A DNA stretch of 64,000 bases. Source: Paractinoplanes tereljensis (GTDB lineage Bacteria; Actinomycetota; Actinomycetes; Mycobacteriales; Micromonosporaceae). Numbering within the stretch: the first letter of the stretch is position 1; each line of letters begins with the position of its first letter. This document shows, in pieces, positions 40,522 to 49,033 of the stretch. The notes under the pieces were generated by a model, which saw nothing but the letters and a program-made list of their open reading frames with translations, did not search any database and was not told the origin of the DNA. Both the position numbers and the translations under genes were made by a program. Where the stretch lies: positions 186,001 to 250,000 of the forward strand of contig NZ_BOMY01000055.1 in assembly GCF_016862435.1 (NCBI RefSeq). Reading direction: 5' to 3'.

Positions 40522-41294
40522 ACACCCTGGCGTTCTCCCTGCTCGGGCCGGTGCGGGCCTGGCGGGACGGGGTCGAGCTGCAACTGGGCAGCCCGCAGCA
40601 GCGCACCACGCTGGCCGTCCTGCTGCTGCGCGGCAGCCGGATCACCACCACCGAGGACCTGGTCGACGCGCTGTGGCCGGACGCGCCACCGGACTCCGCG
40701 GTCAGCACCGTGCGCACCTACCTGTCCCGGCTGCGCCGCACCCTGTCCGGGGCGGCCGAGATCGGCTGGATCGCCGGCGGTTACCAGCTCGACGTGCCGG
40801 CCGACGCGGTGGACGTGTGGCGGTTCCGCCGGGACACCGCCGCGGCCGCCGAGGCACTGCGGGCCGGTGACCACCCGGTCGCGGCCGGGCTGCTGGCCGA
40901 CGCACTTGCCCTGCACCGGGGCACCCCGCTGGCCGGCACCACCGGGTTCTACCTGGCCGGGCAGCGGGCCCGGCTGGCCGAACTGTGCCGGGCAGCGACC
41001 GCCGACCTGGCCGCCGTGACCATCGAGCTGGACCGGCCGGCCGAGGCCATCGCCCGGCTGCGCGGGCTGGTCGCCGAATCGCCGATCTCCGAGCCGTACC
41101 ACGGGCTGCTGATGACGGCGCTGTGCCGGGCCGGGCGGCCGGCCGACGCGCTCGCCCACTACGACCAGGTCCGGCGGGTCCTGGCCGAGCAGCTCGGGGT
41201 GCGGCCGTCGGCCGAGCTGCGCGAACTGCACCGGCGCATCCTGGCCGGCGATCCGCACACCGGCCGCGTGCCGGAACTCTGCGGCGCCCACTGA
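40518..41294 (+). CDS. SARP-type regulator (winged helix plus BTAD)
   Basis: A 258-residue regulator with an OmpR-like winged helix at residues about 1-95 (LLGPVRAWRDGVELQLGSPQQRTTLAVLL; TVRTYLSRLRRTL) and a bacterial transcriptional activation domain to the end (LVAESPISEPYHGLLMTALCRAGRPADALAHYDQVRRVL). This is the minimal SARP layout known from antibiotic-cluster activators, but no biosynthetic genes are adjacent. Coupling to a hemerythrin gene suggests response to oxygen, NO or redox state (inference). Confidence 0.87.
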   Translation: MNTLAFSLLGPVRAWRDGVELQLGSPQQRTTLAVLLLRGSRITTTEDLVDALWPDAPPDSAVSTVRTYLSRLRRTLSGAAEIGWIAGGYQLDVPADAVDVWRFRRDTAAAAEALRAGDHPVAAGLLADALALHRGTPLAGTTGFYLAGQRARLAELCRAATADLAAVTIELDRPAEAIARLRGLVAESPISEPYHGLLMTALCRAGRPADALAHYDQVRRVLAEQLGVRPSAELRELHRRILAGDPHTGRVPELCGAH

Positions 41295-41296
41295 TC

Positions 41297-41362
41297 GCCG
41301 GCGTCGCCGCCTGCCCCCATGCGCGGCGACGCCGGCCCGGCCCGGTTTGTTCAACCGGGCCG
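41297..41362 (+). terminator. Tandem stem-loop terminator after the SARP gene
   Basis: Stem one: gccggcgtcgccgc (41297-41310) with 41323-41336, perfect, loop 12 nt, starting two nt after the TGA. Stem two: cggcccggtt (41338-41347) with aaccgggccg (41353-41362), loop five nt. They separate the small SARP gene from the AfsR-like gene. Confidence 0.75.
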
Positions 41363-41462
41363 ATGTCGGCTATCCGCCTCGCCGGGAAACATGAACACGC
41401 TGGTTAACCGCTTAAGATCGGCGACGACTTGACGGCCCGAACCGGTGTGGTGTCACTCGGAA

Positions 41463-44216
41463 ATGATCGAGGTTTGCGTTCTCGGGCCCGTCGAGGTGCG
41501 GGCCCCGGAGGCCGGCACCCCGGGCGGGTACCAACAACAGGCGGTGCTCGCCATTCTCGTCGCGGCGGGTGGCCGGGTGGTGCCCGCCGACCGGATCGTC
41601 GACCAGGTCTGGGGCGGCGACCCACCGGCGAGTGCCACGGCCACGCTCCAGGCGTACATCTCGAGGCTCCGACGGCTGCTGGAACCGGATCGCGCACCGC
41701 GCACCGCGCCGCAGATCCTGGTTTCCGAAGCCGCCGGCTACGCGCTGCGGCTGCCCGCCGCCCAGGTGGACGCCTGGCGATTCGAACGCGACGTCACCCG
41801 CTCCCCCGACCTCGCCCCGCAGGACGCGGTCGCGGTGCTGCGGGACGCCCTCGCGCTGTGGCGGGGCGTGCCGTACGAGCAGTTCGCCGACGAGGAATGG
41901 GCCCGCGCCGAGATCACCCGGCTCACCGAGCTGCGCTGCGCCGCCCAGGAACGCGCGGTCACCGCGATGCTGCGGGTCGGCCGGATCGCCGAGGCGGTGC
42001 CGGCCGCGCAGGCCCTGGCCGACGCGGAACCGCTGCGCGGCGAGGCGTGGCGGCTGCTCGCCCTCGGCCTGTGGGCCGCGCACCGCTCGGCCGACGCGCT
42101 CGACGCGCTGCGCCGGCACCGCGAACACCTCGCCGACGAGCTCGGCCTCGACCCTGAACCGGCACTGTCCACCCTGGAACAGGCCATCCTGGAACAGCGC
42201 GGCGAGGTGCTCGAGGAGGCGGTCGGCACCGACCGTGGCTCGCACCTGCGGCCGGCGCAACTCCCCCGGTCGGCGGCCGGGTTCGCGGCCCGCAGCGCCG
42301 AGATCGGCGCCCTCAACCGGCTCGCCGACTCCGCCCTCGCGGTGATCAGCGGTGCCGGCGGGGTCGGCAAGACCACCCTGGCCGTGCGGTGGGCGCACAC
42401 CGTGGCCGGCCGCTACCCGGACGGCCAGCTCTACGCCGACCTGCGCGGCTTCGGCCCCGAGGAGAACCCGGCCGACCCGGCCGACGTGCTGTTCGGCTTC
42501 CTCACCGCGCTCGGCCTGCCCGACCACCGCATCCCGCCGTCGCTCGACGAGCGGGTCGCGCTGTTCCGCAGCGTGCTGGCCGGCCGCCGGATGCTGCTCC
42601 TGCTGGACAACGCGGCCGGCGCCGAGCAGGTGCGGCCGCTGCTGCCCGGCGCGCCCGGCTGCGCGGTGCTGGTCACCAGCCGCAGCCACCTCGGCGGTCT
42701 GGTCGTCGCCGAGGGCGCGCACACCCTGCGGCTGGACGCGTTCGACGACGACGAGGCCCGCAACTACCTGCGCGGCCGGCTCGGCAGCACCCGCGTCGAC
42801 TCCGAGCCGGACGCCCGGGACGCGATCGTGGCCCGCTGCGGCGGCCTGCCGCTCGCGCTGGCCGTGGTGTGCGCGCGGGCCGCCATCCGCAGCCAGTTCT
42901 CGCTGTCCGCGATCGCCGCCGAACTGCGCGACGAGCACGGCCTGGACGCGTTCACGGTGGCCGGGTTCAAACATGACCTGCGAGCCGTACTCTCCTGGTC
43001 CTATCGGCAGTTGCCGGACGGCGCCGCCGGCCTCTTCCGGCACCTAGCCCTGCACCCCGGCCCCGACGTCAGCCGGGCCGCCGCGATCAGCGTGGCCGGC
43101 GACGCGGCCCGCGGCCAGCTGCGGCTGCTCTGCGACGCCCACCTGCTGGACGAGCGCAGCCCCGGCCGGTACGTCTACCACGACCTGGCCCGCGCCTACG
43201 CCCTCGAACTGGGCTCGCCCACCCCCGACGTGCTGGTCGAGCACTACCTGTTCTCGGCCGCCAACGCCGACAAGGTGTGCTTCCCCTACCGGCAACCCCG
43301 CCGGGTGCCACCGGTGCCGGCCGGCATCCGGCCGGAGACCTTCGCCGACCAGAAGGAGGCGTACGCCTGGCAGGACACCGAATACGACACGCTGATGGCG
43401 TACACCGAGATCTGCGCTCCCGCGTACCTGAAGGCCTTTTTCTGGGTTCTCTCGCCCTACCAGCAGGATGTCCGGTTCCATCTGCACGACTCGATCGCGC
43501 TGGCCCGCCGGGCCCTGGCCGTCGCCGAGGCGGACGGCGACCGGTGGTGGGTGGGCTTCCTGCAGTACGCGATCGGCCGCGCCTACCTGCGCCTCAACCA
43601 GATCGACCAGTCGGTGGCGGCGCTCGAGGTGGCGATCGCGGTGGGCCGCGAGACGAACGACCCGATCCGGCTGGCGCACGGCCTGCTCAGCATGGCCACC
43701 GGCATCGTCGGCGTGCACGGAGTGCCAACCCGGGAGCAAACCATCAAGGCTTATCCGTACGCGGTGGAAGCGCTGGCCGCCTACCGCAAGATGGGTGGCG
43801 CGTTCGGCCGGGTCGAGGAGGCAAACGCCCTGCACCCGATCGCGTGGTACCACTTCCACCGCCCGGACGGCCGGGAGAAGGCCCGTGAGCTGCTGCAGGA
43901 GAGCATCGACATCAACGTAGGCAGCGAGCAGCCACACGCCGCCGCCGGCAGCTGGCTGCACCTGGCCCGCTTCCACGCGGCGAGCGGCGACCCGGCCCGG
44001 GCGGTGGCGGCTTTCGAGGAGGCCCTGCGGCTGTACGGCGACATGCAGGACCTGCGGATCGAGCCGCTGATCGGCCTTTACACGACGCATTTGGCGGCCG
44101 GCGACGAGGAGGCCGCGAACCGGGCCCGAGCCGAAGCCGTTTCCCTGCTGGAGACAGCAAGCTACCCCGACATCGAACGCATCGAGACCATCCTCGGCCC
44201 ACGCCCGGCCGGCTAG
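41463..44216 (+). CDS. AfsR/SARP-family regulator with NB-ARC ATPase and TPR domains
   Basis: A 917-residue STAND-type regulator. Residues 1-95: winged helix (CVLGPVEVRAPEAGTPGGYQQQAVLAILV). About 96-250: BTAD. About 270-560: NB-ARC ATPase with P-loop SGAGGVGKTTLA (about residue 296), Walker B MLLLLDNAAGAEQVRPLL and the GCGGLPLALAVV (GLPL) motif. About 650-900: TPR-like helices (AIGRAYLRLNQIDQSVAALEVAIAVG; LARFHAASGDPARAVAAFEEALRLYG). ATP-dependent oligomerisation after an unknown signal should activate DNA binding. ATG 41463 is the likely start; GTG 41445 is possible. It follows a separate SARP gene but is not coupled to it. Confidence 0.88.
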   Translation: MIEVCVLGPVEVRAPEAGTPGGYQQQAVLAILVAAGGRVVPADRIVDQVWGGDPPASATATLQAYISRLRRLLEPDRAPRTAPQILVSEAAGYALRLPAAQVDAWRFERDVTRSPDLAPQDAVAVLRDALALWRGVPYEQFADEEWARAEITRLTELRCAAQERAVTAMLRVGRIAEAVPAAQALADAEPLRGEAWRLLALGLWAAHRSADALDALRRHREHLADELGLDPEPALSTLEQAILEQRGEVLEEAVGTDRGSHLRPAQLPRSAAGFAARSAEIGALNRLADSALAVISGAGGVGKTTLAVRWAHTVAGRYPDGQLYADLRGFGPEENPADPADVLFGFLTALGLPDHRIPPSLDERVALFRSVLAGRRMLLLLDNAAGAEQVRPLLPGAPGCAVLVTSRSHLGGLVVAEGAHTLRLDAFDDDEARNYLRGRLGSTRVDSEPDARDAIVARCGGLPLALAVVCARAAIRSQFSLSAIAAELRDEHGLDAFTVAGFKHDLRAVLSWSYRQLPDGAAGLFRHLALHPGPDVSRAAAISVAGDAARGQLRLLCDAHLLDERSPGRYVYHDLARAYALELGSPTPDVLVEHYLFSAANADKVCFPYRQPRRVPPVPAGIRPETFADQKEAYAWQDTEYDTLMAYTEICAPAYLKAFFWVLSPYQQDVRFHLHDSIALARRALAVAEADGDRWWVGFLQYAIGRAYLRLNQIDQSVAALEVAIAVGRETNDPIRLAHGLLSMATGIVGVHGVPTREQTIKAYPYAVEALAAYRKMGGAFGRVEEANALHPIAWYHFHRPDGREKARELLQESIDINVGSEQPHAAAGSWLHLARFHAASGDPARAVAAFEEALRLYGDMQDLRIEPLIGLYTTHLAAGDEEAANRARAEAVSLLETASYPDIERIETILGPRPAG

Positions 44217-44581
44217 CTGGCAGCCGACCACACGGCAAGGCCGCCGCCCGGCTCGGAGACCACCTTCAGCCCGTCCGGCCCGGCGAGGGTCCACGCCTCG
44301 AAACCAGGATCGGCGGCAGCGAGCAGCTGCGTGCCGTCCTGGAAGACGATCCGCAAGCCGCCGCTGTCATCACCGACGGCCTCGGAAACGACTGCCCCGT
44401 CAAGGTCGGCGAGTTCGACGTCATCGCCGGGGGTGACGTGCCGCTCGGAGCCGGCGGATCGCACGACGAACGCCGTCTCGATACGCACCTCGAACCCGCC
44501 ACTGAACTCCAGGGCGACGGTCCACCCGGACTCCCAGCGGACAACATGCTCGCCACCGAATCCCAGGTCCATGCTCACCAT
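44213..44581 (-). CDS. DUF6188-like small protein, candidate immunity protein
   Basis: A 122-residue acidic soluble protein predicted to be all beta: VVRWESGWTVALEFSGGFEVRIETAFVVR, then LRIVFQDGTQLLAAADPGFEAWTLAGPDGLKVVSEPGGGLAVW. The pattern resembles the actinobacterial DUF6188 family. Its start overlaps the stop of the WXG-toxin-like gene upstream by seven nt, the arrangement expected for toxin and immunity partners. The 3' end overlaps the convergent AfsR-like gene by four nt. ATG 44572 is an alternative start. Function not established. Confidence 0.7.
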   Translation of the reverse strand: MVSMDLGFGGEHVVRWESGWTVALEFSGGFEVRIETAFVVRSAGSERHVTPGDDVELADLDGAVVSEAVGDDSGGLRIVFQDGTQLLAAADPGFEAWTLAGPDGLKVVSEPGGGLAVWSAAS

Positions 44582-45684
44582 CCCACCGGTGTCGGGTAGG
44601 TGCCATCCGCCTTGATCGGGATGTGCGTCGCCGAATTCGGCCCCGGCTTCCCGTCAAGCCCGATCGGCTGTCCTTGGCCGTTGTAATAACGCACATAGCC
44701 ATTCGGATATTGGGACGTCGGGTCCATTACCCGCACCATATCAGCGTTCCCAGGTGCTCCCGGTTTCTGGTAAACCATGCCTTTTCCGTTGTCCGCCGTC
44801 CGCGAAGACCATCCGGGCTTCGCCACGGCCGGGTTGCCGCCGGTCGAGTCGGCCGCGCCCTCGGACGCGGAGCCGCCCTCGGTATCGACCGGCGAGACCT
44901 GGTCATCACCTCCCGCGTGCGAGGCGATGTCGGCCATCGCCGCGGTCGTGAGGCTCGCCCCGGCCGCGATGCCAGCAGCAGAGACCACGTTGAGCGGCAC
45001 GCCGGCCACGGCGCCCGCACCGGTGGCGTCCAGGCCGATACCGAGCGCCTCGCCACCGGAACTCACCATGGCAAGACCGATCCCAGCGGCGGCGAGCCCG
45101 AGCGAGCCGGGGTGGTGAAGCGCGGCGTTGCCGAAGGAGGCGACCGTGTTGACGACATCGCCACCCACGTCGTGGACGAAGTCGCCGACATCGTCCAGCC
45201 AACTGGACTTCTCCGGCGCGAGTGACGCCTTGGCCCGTAGCGTCGCCGCCGCGATGCCAGCCGCGGCGCTGAGCTGGATCCGGGCGGTGGCCAGGACGCT
45301 TCGTGCCGGTTCGAACGGGTCGGGGAACATCGGCGGGGACGGCACCCGCTGTACTACGACCTCGATCTCGTCCCACATCCGGATCGCCTCGGCTGCCTGC
45401 TGCTGAGCCCAGCGCAGCGTGGCCGCATAGTCATCGAGCGCTCCGGCACCCGCTTGCATCGCGTCTGCGGCGGTGAACCATCGCCCCGGCTCGTAACTGA
45501 ACTTCTCGTGGAACCGCTCCGCCGCAGCGCCGGTCCACGAACCGCTGTCGATCTTCCGGAGGCCGTCGCCGGCGGCGCCCGCGTCCCCGGCACGGTCCCG
45601 GAGTGCGACAGCGTTCTGCACGATGGCGTCCGGATCGCCCGGCACCAGCGCTCTCGGGTCGCGGGTCTCGCCCAGTTCAGCCAT
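44575..45684 (-). CDS. WXG100-like N-terminus fused to candidate polymorphic toxin C-terminus
   Basis: A 369-residue protein. Residues about 10-100 are a helical WXG/EspA-like region with SWTGAAAERFHEKF; residues about 180-250 are hydrophobic and glycine/alanine-rich (GSLGLAAAGIGLAMVSSGGEALG). The C-terminal 55 residues (MVYQKPGAPGNADMVRVM; NGYVRYYNGQGQPIGLDGK; THIPIKADGTYPTPVGW) resemble conserved ends of actinobacterial polymorphic-toxin proteins, though I cannot assign an activity. No Sec signal, consistent with type VII export. ATG 45684 overlaps the upstream EspC-like stop by eight nt. A downstream partner of immunity size supports a toxin reading. Confidence 0.68.
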   Translation of the reverse strand: MAELGETRDPRALVPGDPDAIVQNAVALRDRAGDAGAAGDGLRKIDSGSWTGAAAERFHEKFSYEPGRWFTAADAMQAGAGALDDYAATLRWAQQQAAEAIRMWDEIEVVVQRVPSPPMFPDPFEPARSVLATARIQLSAAAGIAAATLRAKASLAPEKSSWLDDVGDFVHDVGGDVVNTVASFGNAALHHPGSLGLAAAGIGLAMVSSGGEALGIGLDATGAGAVAGVPLNVVSAAGIAAGASLTTAAMADIASHAGGDDQVSPVDTEGGSASEGAADSTGGNPAVAKPGWSSRTADNGKGMVYQKPGAPGNADMVRVMDPTSQYPNGYVRYYNGQGQPIGLDGKPGPNSATHIPIKADGTYPTPVGW

Positions 45685-45994
45685 CAACCGCACCTGAGGC
45701 TGGGTCGTAGGTAATCCGCCGGGCGGTCGCCTCGTCGGTGGCCCGGTAGGCCCGGGCGACACGCACGAGGCTGTCCCCGATAGCCGCGGCGTCCTCGGTG
45801 AGGATCTGGAGACCGTCATCCCAGCGTTTGCTGAACTCGGCCATGGCGTCGTGCAGGTCGTCGTCGCCGTACATTCCGGTCGGCCCGGGCAGCCGGCTCA
45901 GGGCGAGTCTTTGCTGATCATCGATGGTTTCGGCGATTCCGGCCGCGGCCGCGTCCAGGGTCGCGATGTCGACATGAAACTCACGCCCGTCCAT
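45677..45994 (-). CDS. EspC/WXG100-superfamily small helical protein
   Basis: A 105-residue helical protein without signal peptide. The start at ATG 45994 (GTGAG upstream) gives MDGREFHVDIATLDAAAAGIAETIDDQQ; a Trp-bearing turn SKRWDDG sits mid-protein and LVRVARAYRATDEATARRI ends the second helix, the pattern of ESX-secreted EspC-like partners. It probably forms a helical hairpin with the N-terminal domain of the next gene product for type VII secretion. No ESX machinery genes are in the window. Confidence 0.7.
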   Translation of the reverse strand: MDGREFHVDIATLDAAAAGIAETIDDQQRLALSRLPGPTGMYGDDDLHDAMAEFSKRWDDGLQILTEDAAAIGDSLVRVARAYRATDEATARRITYDPASGAVDG

Positions 45995-46079
45995 ACGCTC
46001 ACGGTAAACCCGGACCGCCACGCGTCAGGGGTTCCGCCGGGTGAGCGCGATCACTAACCTGAACTGAATTCGCCTTTGG

Positions 46080-47402
46080 ATGGGGGCTGGTTTGGGATCG
46101 CTCGATGGGTTTCCCACGTGGTTCGAGGTGGGGGTCTCCACCGCTGCCTATCAGATCGAGGGGGCCGCGGCCGAGGATGGGCGTGGGGTCTCGATCTGGG
46201 ACACGTTCTCGCACACCCCGGGGCGAACTCTCGGCGGGGACACCGGGGACGTGGCGTGCGATCACTACCACCGGTGGGCGGGCGACCTTGACCTGATGAC
46301 CGGGCTCGGGGTGGATGCGTACCGGTTCAGCCTGGCCTGGCCGCGCATTCAGCCGGACGGGCGCGGTAAGCCCAACCCGCTCGGGCTTGACTTCTACGAC
46401 CGGCTTGTCGACGGGCTGCTGGAACGGGACATCGCTGCCGTTCCCACCCTTTTCCACTGGGATCTGCCGCAGGCGCTCGAGGACGACGGTGGGTGGCTCA
46501 ACCGGGAGACCTCGCTGCGGTTCGCGGAGTACGCGGGGATCGTCGCCGATCGGCTCGGGGATCGGGTCAAGCGGTGGATCACGCTGAACGAGCCGATCGT
46601 GCACATGGCCCAGGGGTACGCGTTCGGGTCGCACGCGCCGGGTAAGTCGCTCGGGTTCGAGGCGCTGCCGGTCGCCCACCACCAGCTGCTCGGGCACGGG
46701 CTGGCGGTGTCCGAGCTGCGGTCGCGCGGGGCGGCCGAAATCATGATCACCAACAACTGCACGCCGGTCTGGGCCGCCTCCGACGACGAGGCCGACCAGG
46801 TCGCCGCCATGATCTACGACGGGTTCCACAACCGGCTGTTCAACGATCCGGTGCTTCTCGGGACATATCCGGAATTCTTGGCGGGGATGCTCGAACCTGT
46901 TATCCAGGACGGCGACCTCGAGACGATCTCCACGGCGATCGACACGCTGGGGATCAACTACTACAACCCGACCCGGGTCGGCGCGCCCAGCCAGGATGAG
47001 CTGCCGTTCGACATGAAGCAGATCGACGGGGTCCCGACCACCGCCTTCGGCTGGCCGGTGGTGCCGGACGGGCTGCATGAGCTGCTCACCGGGCTCAAGA
47101 CGACGTACGGGGACGCGCTGCCGCCGATCTACATCACCGAGAACGGGTGCTCTACCGACGACGGGACCGCCGACCAGTTCCGGATCGACTATCTCGACGG
47201 GCACCTCGGGGCCGTCAAACGGGCTCTTGCCGACGGGGTCGACGTCCGGGGGTACTTCGTCTGGTCGCTGCTCGACAACTTCGAGTGGGCCGAGGGGTAC
47301 AGCCAGCGGTTCGGGCTGGTCCGGGTCGACTTCGACACCCAGGAACGTACGCCCAAGGATTCCTACCGCTGGCTTGCCTCGTTGTTGCGGGAGCGCGGAT
47401 GA
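46080..47402 (+). CDS. GH1 beta-glucosidase
   Basis: A 440-residue family-1 glycoside hydrolase, cytoplasmic (no signal). The opening block FEVGVSTAAYQIEGA, the acid/base Glu in ITLNEP (about residue 170), and the nucleophile Glu in IYITENG (about residue 354) are all intact, as is WSLLDNFEWAEGY for the glycone site. Start is uncertain: ATG 46080 lacks a ribosome site, while TTG 46092 has GGGGG upstream. Overlaps an MFS transporter gene by ATGA, so the pair likely imports and hydrolyses a beta-glucoside such as cellobiose or a plant glycoside. No dedicated regulator adjacent. Confidence 0.92.
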   Translation: MGAGLGSLDGFPTWFEVGVSTAAYQIEGAAAEDGRGVSIWDTFSHTPGRTLGGDTGDVACDHYHRWAGDLDLMTGLGVDAYRFSLAWPRIQPDGRGKPNPLGLDFYDRLVDGLLERDIAAVPTLFHWDLPQALEDDGGWLNRETSLRFAEYAGIVADRLGDRVKRWITLNEPIVHMAQGYAFGSHAPGKSLGFEALPVAHHQLLGHGLAVSELRSRGAAEIMITNNCTPVWAASDDEADQVAAMIYDGFHNRLFNDPVLLGTYPEFLAGMLEPVIQDGDLETISTAIDTLGINYYNPTRVGAPSQDELPFDMKQIDGVPTTAFGWPVVPDGLHELLTGLKTTYGDALPPIYITENGCSTDDGTADQFRIDYLDGHLGAVKRALADGVDVRGYFVWSLLDNFEWAEGYSQRFGLVRVDFDTQERTPKDSYRWLASLLRERG

Positions 47403-48589
47403 CGATCGTCGCTGATCCGCCCCGGGCTCCGGGGCGCTGGATCGGGCTGCTCTCGCTGGCCAACCTCGGGCTGTGGATGGGGTACTTCGGGCCGCTGCAG
47501 GTGTTGCTGCCCAACCAGATCGAGGACATCACTCCGGACTCCAAGACGACTGCGCTGGGCATTGTTACCGGGCTCGGGGCGCTCGTCGCGGTGATCGTCG
47601 GGCCGGTTGCGGGGGCGCTGTCCGATGCTACGACCGCGCGTACCGGGCGGCGGCATACCTGGATCGTGGCGGGGGCGCTCATCGGGGCGGCCGGTCTCGT
47701 GGCGCTTGACGGGGTGCACAGTGTTGCCGGAGTCGCGATCGGCTGGTGTTTCGCGCAGGTCGGGCTCAATGTGCTTCAAGCGGGTCTTACGGCGGTGGTG
47801 CCGGACCAGACTCCGGTTGACCAGCGGGGTGTGGTCTCCGGGTGGGTGGGGCTCACTCAGTCGGTCGGTGTGGTCGCCGGGGTTCTGCTGGTCACCATGG
47901 TGGGTGGCGGGTACTGGGCTATCGCGGTCGTGGTCGTGGTGCTCGCCGTGCCGTTCGTGCTGGGCACTCGCGATCCGCTTCCGGCTGTGCCGGCTCGGTT
48001 CGATTTGCGAGGGACGTTCCGGTGGCACGGTGGGGACTTCGCTTGGGCGTTCGGGACTCGGTTCCTGGTTCAACTGGGGAACGCTATGGCTACGCTCTAC
48101 CTTTTGTACTTCCTGCGGGACAAGGTGCACTACTCGAACGCGGACGACGGTCTCGCCATCCTGATCATCGTCTACACGATCGCTACCGTGATGACCGTGG
48201 TGATCGGCGGGGTGATCTCGGATCGGACCGGGAAGCGTAAGCCTTCGGTTATCGCTTCGGGGCTGGTCATGGCGGTGTCCATGGTTCTGCTCGCTGTTTG
48301 GCCTACCTGGCCGGGTGCGCTTACCGCCGCGGTGATCCTCGGGCTTGGCTTCGGGGTCTATCTGTCGGTTGATCAGGCGTTGATTACTCAGGTTCTGCCT
48401 TCGGCTGAGGATCGGGGGCGGGATCTTGGGGTTATCAATATCGCCAATTCTGCTCCTCAGGTGTTGGGGCCGGCTCTTGCGTTTCCGCTCGTTACCTATC
48501 TTGGTGGGTATCCTGTTTTGTTCCTTACTGTTGCTGTTATTACCGTGCTTGGGTCGGTTCTTGTTACTCGGATTCGGTCTGTTGCTTAG
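47399..48589 (+). CDS. MFS sugar transporter partnered with GH1 enzyme
   Basis: A 396-residue transporter with about twelve spans. The loop ALSDATTARTGRRHTWIVAGALIG between spans two and three and its half-repeat GGVISDRTGKRKPSVIASG are the classic MFS signature, in a subtype often paired with glycosidases. It is translated from an ATG overlapping the GH1 stop, so it likely imports that enzyme's substrate. Codon use changes along the gene: from about 48250 on, third positions are often T (gttatc, cct, gtt, ctt), in contrast to the C/G-ending codons elsewhere in the window. Confidence 0.88.
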   Translation: MTIVADPPRAPGRWIGLLSLANLGLWMGYFGPLQVLLPNQIEDITPDSKTTALGIVTGLGALVAVIVGPVAGALSDATTARTGRRHTWIVAGALIGAAGLVALDGVHSVAGVAIGWCFAQVGLNVLQAGLTAVVPDQTPVDQRGVVSGWVGLTQSVGVVAGVLLVTMVGGGYWAIAVVVVVLAVPFVLGTRDPLPAVPARFDLRGTFRWHGGDFAWAFGTRFLVQLGNAMATLYLLYFLRDKVHYSNADDGLAILIIVYTIATVMTVVIGGVISDRTGKRKPSVIASGLVMAVSMVLLAVWPTWPGALTAAVILGLGFGVYLSVDQALITQVLPSAEDRGRDLGVINIANSAPQVLGPALAFPLVTYLGGYPVLFLTVAVITVLGSVLVTRIRSVA

Positions 48590-48613
48590 GTTTCTCTTGC
48601 GCTGGGACGGTTT

Positions 48614-48677
48614 TGGGCCGGGGATGACCATGCTGGGCGGTGAAGCATCTATGCCCTGCATGGTCATCCCCGGCCCA
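48614..48677. terminator. Very long perfect stem-loop downstream of MFS gene
   Basis: tgggccggggatgaccatgc (48614-48633) pairs with gcatggtcatccccggccca (48658-48677) without mismatch, loop 24 nt, 25 nt after the MFS stop. It is longer than needed for termination and may be a dispersed palindromic repeat. Confidence 0.7.
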
Positions 48678-49033
48678 CAACCTTGCTTGGGAGCCTGTTA
48701 CGGGCAGGGGATTGCTCGCTCGCGGCCAGGAGCGTGAAGGCTGGGCGGTCCCCTCTCGCTCGGTGATCTGGCTGCCGCGCTTTGGGACGCCAAGTGGGGG
48801 CTTGGGCGGGCCGGGGTTTGTGGTGGGGTGCGCGAGCGAGACCGTGCCGGTTGCGGTTACGTCAAAACCGTTGTGGTTGCGGTGGGGGGCTGTGGGGACT
48901 CTTTTTTGATCTTGCCCCGTTACTAGGAGCTCGGCAGTAACTTCTGCTATCAGCCCGTCGTGCTTTCGGCTCTTCGACGTTGAGCGGGTGAAGGCAATGT
49001 GGGCTACCGGGCACTAAGAGGCGTGACTATCCA
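48678..49033. other. Gene-free gap before second ECF sigma operon
   Basis: About 355 nt, rich in G-runs with a T-run at 48901-48907. The open frame across 48640-48909 has no ribosome site or protein-like composition. The sigma-factor promoter should lie in the last 100 nt, but I could not assign -35/-10 boxes with confidence. Confidence 0.45.

Noticed and set aside
48640..48909. 89-codon frame after the MFS gene
   Set aside because: Starts inside the 20-bp palindrome, no ribosome site, composition not protein-like.
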